14,167 nucleotides of DNA from Oscillospiraceae bacterium (GTDB taxonomy: Bacteria > Bacillota > Clostridia > Oscillospirales > Acutalibacteraceae): positions 1 through 14,167 of the forward strand of contig JAHZCM010000008.1 of NCBI GenBank assembly GCA_019422905.1, given 5' to 3'. Position numbers and translations under genes: made by a program. Under the pieces are notes generated by a model that did not search any database, was not told the origin of the DNA, and saw nothing but the letters and a program-made list of their open reading frames with translations. Shown in pieces: positions 11,989 through 14,167 of the stretch; position 1 is the stretch's first letter; each line of letters opens with the position of its first letter.

Positions 11989-13590
11989 TTATCTTTCGTG
12001 GCGGGCATACTTCGGCAGGAGGAGCGGGGAAACGTCCTCGGAAGCAATGCCGGCAGCTTTAAGTTCTTCCGCATACTGCTCGATATGCTCGAGGGTCATC
12101 GTGCCAAGCTCGGTTTCCTTCGCCTTTGCGGCGGCAGCCTTACCGGCATTGCGGCCGAACACGATGATGTCCAGCAAAGAGTTGCCCATCAGGCGGTTGC
12201 GCCCGTGGATGCCGCCGACGGCCTCGCCCGCAACAAGCAGGTTCCCGATCGTCTTGGTGAAGCCGTCGCCGCCGATTTCGAGTCCGCCGTTCTGATAGTG
12301 AAGCGTCGGATAGACGAGAATCGGCACCTTTCTCATATCGATATCATAGTTCATGTACATGCGCAGCATGGCGGGAATGCGCTTTTCAATGGTGCCCTCG
12401 CCGCCGATCATTTCGATCATCGGCGTATCGAGCCAAACGCCGCTGCCGAGCGGCGTCGTGACGCCTTTATGTCTGTCTGTGCACTCGCGGATGATGGAAG
12501 CCGCCGCAACGTCGCGCGTCTCGAGCGGGTGCATAAACGCCTCGCCCTCTACGTTGACCAGCATCGCGCCGAGGGAACGAACCTTCTCGGTGACGAGCGC
12601 GCCGAAAATCTGCGACGGGAACGCAACGCCCGTCGGATGGTACTGGATCGTATCCTGATACAGGAGCGGAGCGCCTGCGCGGTAGCCGAGAATCAGGCCG
12701 TCCGCCGTTGCGCCGTAGTGGTTGGAGGTCGGGAAATTCTGGTAGTGGAGCCGTCCGGCACCACCCGTGGCGATGATCACCGTCTTGGCTCTCGCGACCA
12801 TATAGTCGTCGGTTTCCATGTTCAGAAGAACCGCGCCGGCAACCTGACCCTTGTCGTCCTTAATCAGCTCCACCGCAGAGGTGAACTCGACGACCGGGAT
12901 CTTGCGGTTGAGGACCTCATCGCGCAGCGTGCGCATGATCTCCGCGCCGGAATAGTCCTTGCAGGCGTGCATTCTCTTTCTGGAGGTGCCGCCGCCGTGC
13001 GTGGTGACCATGTTGCCTTCGGCGTCCTTATCGAACATAACGCCAAGCTCGTTCAGCCACTTGATCGCATCCGGCGCCTCCATGACGAGACGGCGGAGCA
13101 GCTCCGGACGGGCCGCAAAATGGCCGCCGCCGAAAGCGTCGAGATAATGCTGAACCGGGGAGTCGTTTTCCTTATCGGCAGCCTGGATGCCGCCCTCCGC
13201 CATCATCGTGTTGGCGTCGCCGATACGCAGCTTCGTGACAATCATGACGTTCGCGCCGGCGTTGTGCGCCTCAATCGCTGCGGAAGCGCCCGCGCCGCCG
13301 CCGCCGATGACGAGCACATCCACGTCGTAGTCGACCTTGCTGAGATCGACCGGATGGTTCAAAAGACGGCTGTTGGAATGGAGCAGATGGCCGAGCTCCT
13401 TCGGCACCTTCTGGCCCTTATTCGGCCCGATCTGGATCGTGTCGAAGCCATCCTCGCGGTAATCCGGATGATACGCCTTCAGAAGGGCGTCCTTTTCCTC
13501 TGCGGTCATGCGTCTGGGCTCCATGCCCATACGCTCCTGTCTGGTTGCCTCCACTTTCTTGACAGAGGCAAGCATTTCCGGTGTAAACAC
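11989..13590 (-). CDS. frdA: Fumarate reductase/succinate dehydrogenase-type flavoprotein subunit
   Basis: A 533-residue FAD enzyme expected to reduce fumarate to succinate, or the reverse. Seen: dinucleotide-binding VIGGGGAGASAA (94-105), TMMAEGGIQA (128-137), QYHPTG (316-321), the catalytic-arginine block ETRDVAAASI (357-366), HYQNGGLEIGGDG (431-443), and GRNRLMGNSLLDIIVFGR (463-480). The position used for covalent His-FAD linkage in SdhA/FrdA (H-T-x-A-x-x-GGI) is Asn127 here, so FAD is likely held non-covalently, as in soluble family members. There is an N-terminal extension of about 90 residues before the FAD domain, and the usual long C-terminal helical domain is shortened. The GTG start (13590) has GGAGG 7 bases upstream, next to the stop of the iron-sulfur gene. 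Alternative: a related Fe-S-dependent dehydrogenase of another dicarboxylate. Confidence 0.9.
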   Translation of the reverse strand: MFTPEMLASVKKVEATRQERMGMEPRRMTAEEKDALLKAYHPDYREDGFDTIQIGPNKGQKVPKELGHLLHSNSRLLNHPVDLSKVDYDVDVLVIGGGGAGASAAIEAHNAGANVMIVTKLRIGDANTMMAEGGIQAADKENDSPVQHYLDAFGGGHFAARPELLRRLVMEAPDAIKWLNELGVMFDKDAEGNMVTTHGGGTSRKRMHACKDYSGAEIMRTLRDEVLNRKIPVVEFTSAVELIKDDKGQVAGAVLLNMETDDYMVARAKTVIIATGGAGRLHYQNFPTSNHYGATADGLILGYRAGAPLLYQDTIQYHPTGVAFPSQIFGALVTEKVRSLGAMLVNVEGEAFMHPLETRDVAAASIIRECTDRHKGVTTPLGSGVWLDTPMIEMIGGEGTIEKRIPAMLRMYMNYDIDMRKVPILVYPTLHYQNGGLEIGGDGFTKTIGNLLVAGEAVGGIHGRNRLMGNSLLDIIVFGRNAGKAAAAKAKETELGTMTLEHIEQYAEELKAAGIASEDVSPLLLPKYARHER

Positions 13591-13602
13591 GGCTAACCCT
13601 CC

Positions 13603-14167
13603 TTATTTCTCAATCTCTCTCGTGTTGTAGAGCTCCTGCATCTCGGTGATCGGCTTCTGCATGATCTGCTCGATCAGCTCATCGTAAGCGCCGGAATTGA
13701 TTTCCTCCACGCGCTTCTTGAGGTGCTCAGTCTCCGGCGCGATGTACTTGCCGGTGAGACGTCTCGCAAGCAGGCCGACCATCGGGTGCGAAATGCCCGC
13801 CGGGCAGCGGACGGAGCAGCAGCCGCAGCTCACGCAGTCGAAGGATTCCTCCGCGCACTTCTCCAGCTCGCCGCGCTGTGCATAAGCGATATACTGCATG
13901 ACGTTGAGGCTCTGCGTGCAGGCCTTTGTACATGCATTGCAGCCGATGCAGCTGTAGATCTCCGGATAAAGCTCCATCATAATCTGCTGGTTCGGCTTGA
14001 TCTCGTTGATGTCATAGGTGCGCTTGTCTGTCGGGAAGAAGGGAATGCTCGCAACATACATGCCCTCCTCCACCTGCGTCTGGCAGGCAAGGCAGGTCTT
14101 CAATTCGTTTTTGCCCTTGATGCGGTAAATCGTCGCGCAGGCGCCGCAGAAGCCGTGGCGGCAGCCG
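13603..14167 (-). CDS. frdB: Fumarate reductase/succinate dehydrogenase-type iron-sulfur subunit, C-terminal part (cut by window edge)
   Basis: The reading frame is open to the window end, so the start lies beyond 14167; 187 residues are visible. The first visible residues, GCRHGFCGAC...CLAC, are the C-terminal half of a plant-type [2Fe-2S] ferredoxin domain. Then come two cubane motifs, CIGCNACTKAC (residues 73-83 of the visible part) and CVSCGCCSVRCP (111-122), each in the CxxCxxCxxxC spacing of [4Fe-4S] clusters. Classical SdhB/FrdB has one [4Fe-4S] and one [3Fe-4S]; this layout is closer to the thiol:fumarate reductase/heterodisulfide-reductase type. It should pass electrons to the flavoprotein, whose start is 12 bases after its stop. 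The internal TTG at 14103 is not a real start. The electron donor is not in the window. Confidence 0.9.
   Translation of the reverse strand, partial: GCRHGFCGACATIYRIKGKNELKTCLACQTQVEEGMYVASIPFFPTDKRTYDINEIKPNQQIMMELYPEIYSCIGCNACTKACTQSLNVMQYIAYAQRGELEKCAEESFDCVSCGCCSVRCPAGISHPMVGLLARRLTGKYIAPETEHLKKRVEEINSGAYDELIEQIMQKPITEMQELYNTREIEK

Noticed and set aside
11944..13596. A 550-codon open frame on the plus strand opposite the flavoprotein gene
   Set aside because: It is a shadow of the frdA frame: no family pattern, Arg/His/Ala-rich product, no ribosome site, and the minus-strand protein has all the motifs of its family.
1..14167. CRISPR arrays, tRNA or rRNA genes, insertion sequences, phage or defence genes
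   Set aside because: I looked for regular spaced repeats, cloverleaf-like stretches, transposase motifs and terminal inverted repeats, and saw none that I could support.

Overview
The window comes from a Gram-positive-type anaerobe with a fairly high-GC genome, most likely a gut Clostridia member of the Oscillospiraceae/Ruminococcaceae kind. The evidence is a canonical T-box leader, strong GGAGG ribosome sites with several TTG or GTG starts, near-consensus sigma-A promoters, a class I [4Fe-4S] fumarase in two subunits and an oxygen-sensitive style of metabolism. This assignment rests on gene style only. Almost everything is on the minus strand; one gene (9101-9709) is on the plus strand.

Layout, left to right (minus-strand operons therefore read right to left). 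1-1870: a cell-surface polysaccharide ABC exporter (permease 937-1779, ATPase 129-851), followed by the first 32 codons of a lipoprotein cut by the window edge. 1867-2854: a diacylglycerol-kinase-family lipid kinase with its own promoter. 2945-5636: a 771-residue protein that joins an XRE-type helix-turn-helix, a cupin and an AMP-forming acyl-CoA synthetase; it lies behind a complete T-box riboswitch with its own promoter. 5654-6575: an Mrp/Nbp35 iron-sulfur carrier ATPase with its own promoter. 6715-7477: a DUF1275/YoaK membrane protein. 7599-8921: a three-gene unit (PPOX-family flavin protein, NTF2/SnoaL-like protein, 65-residue small protein) with a promoter embedded in a perfect 12-bp inverted repeat and a hairpin terminator. 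9016-9919: a lower-GC single-pass membrane protein of unknown function, divergent from that unit, ending at a bidirectional terminator. 9966-14167: a fumarate module in the order fumarate reductase iron-sulfur subunit (partial), flavoprotein, fumarase alpha, fumarase beta, then a small PQ-loop/SemiSWEET-like membrane protein.

How the genes work together. The right-hand operon can interconvert malate, fumarate and succinate: fumarase makes fumarate from malate and the FrdAB-type pair reduces it, a reductive TCA branch used as an electron sink. The flavoprotein lacks the histidine used for covalent FAD attachment, and no membrane anchor subunit is seen in the window. The Mrp-type carrier would suit a cell rich in iron-sulfur enzymes, but its position next to the synthetase gene is not proof of a link.

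The most unusual item is the T-box controlling an acyl-CoA synthetase that carries its own DNA-binding and cupin domains. I can draw the mutually exclusive terminator and antiterminator helices base by base. T-boxes normally sense uncharged tRNA for aminoacyl-tRNA synthetases, amino-acid biosynthesis or transport genes, so this points to an acyl-CoA ligase tied to amino-acid supply, for example activation of a carboxylic acid derived from or leading to an amino acid.
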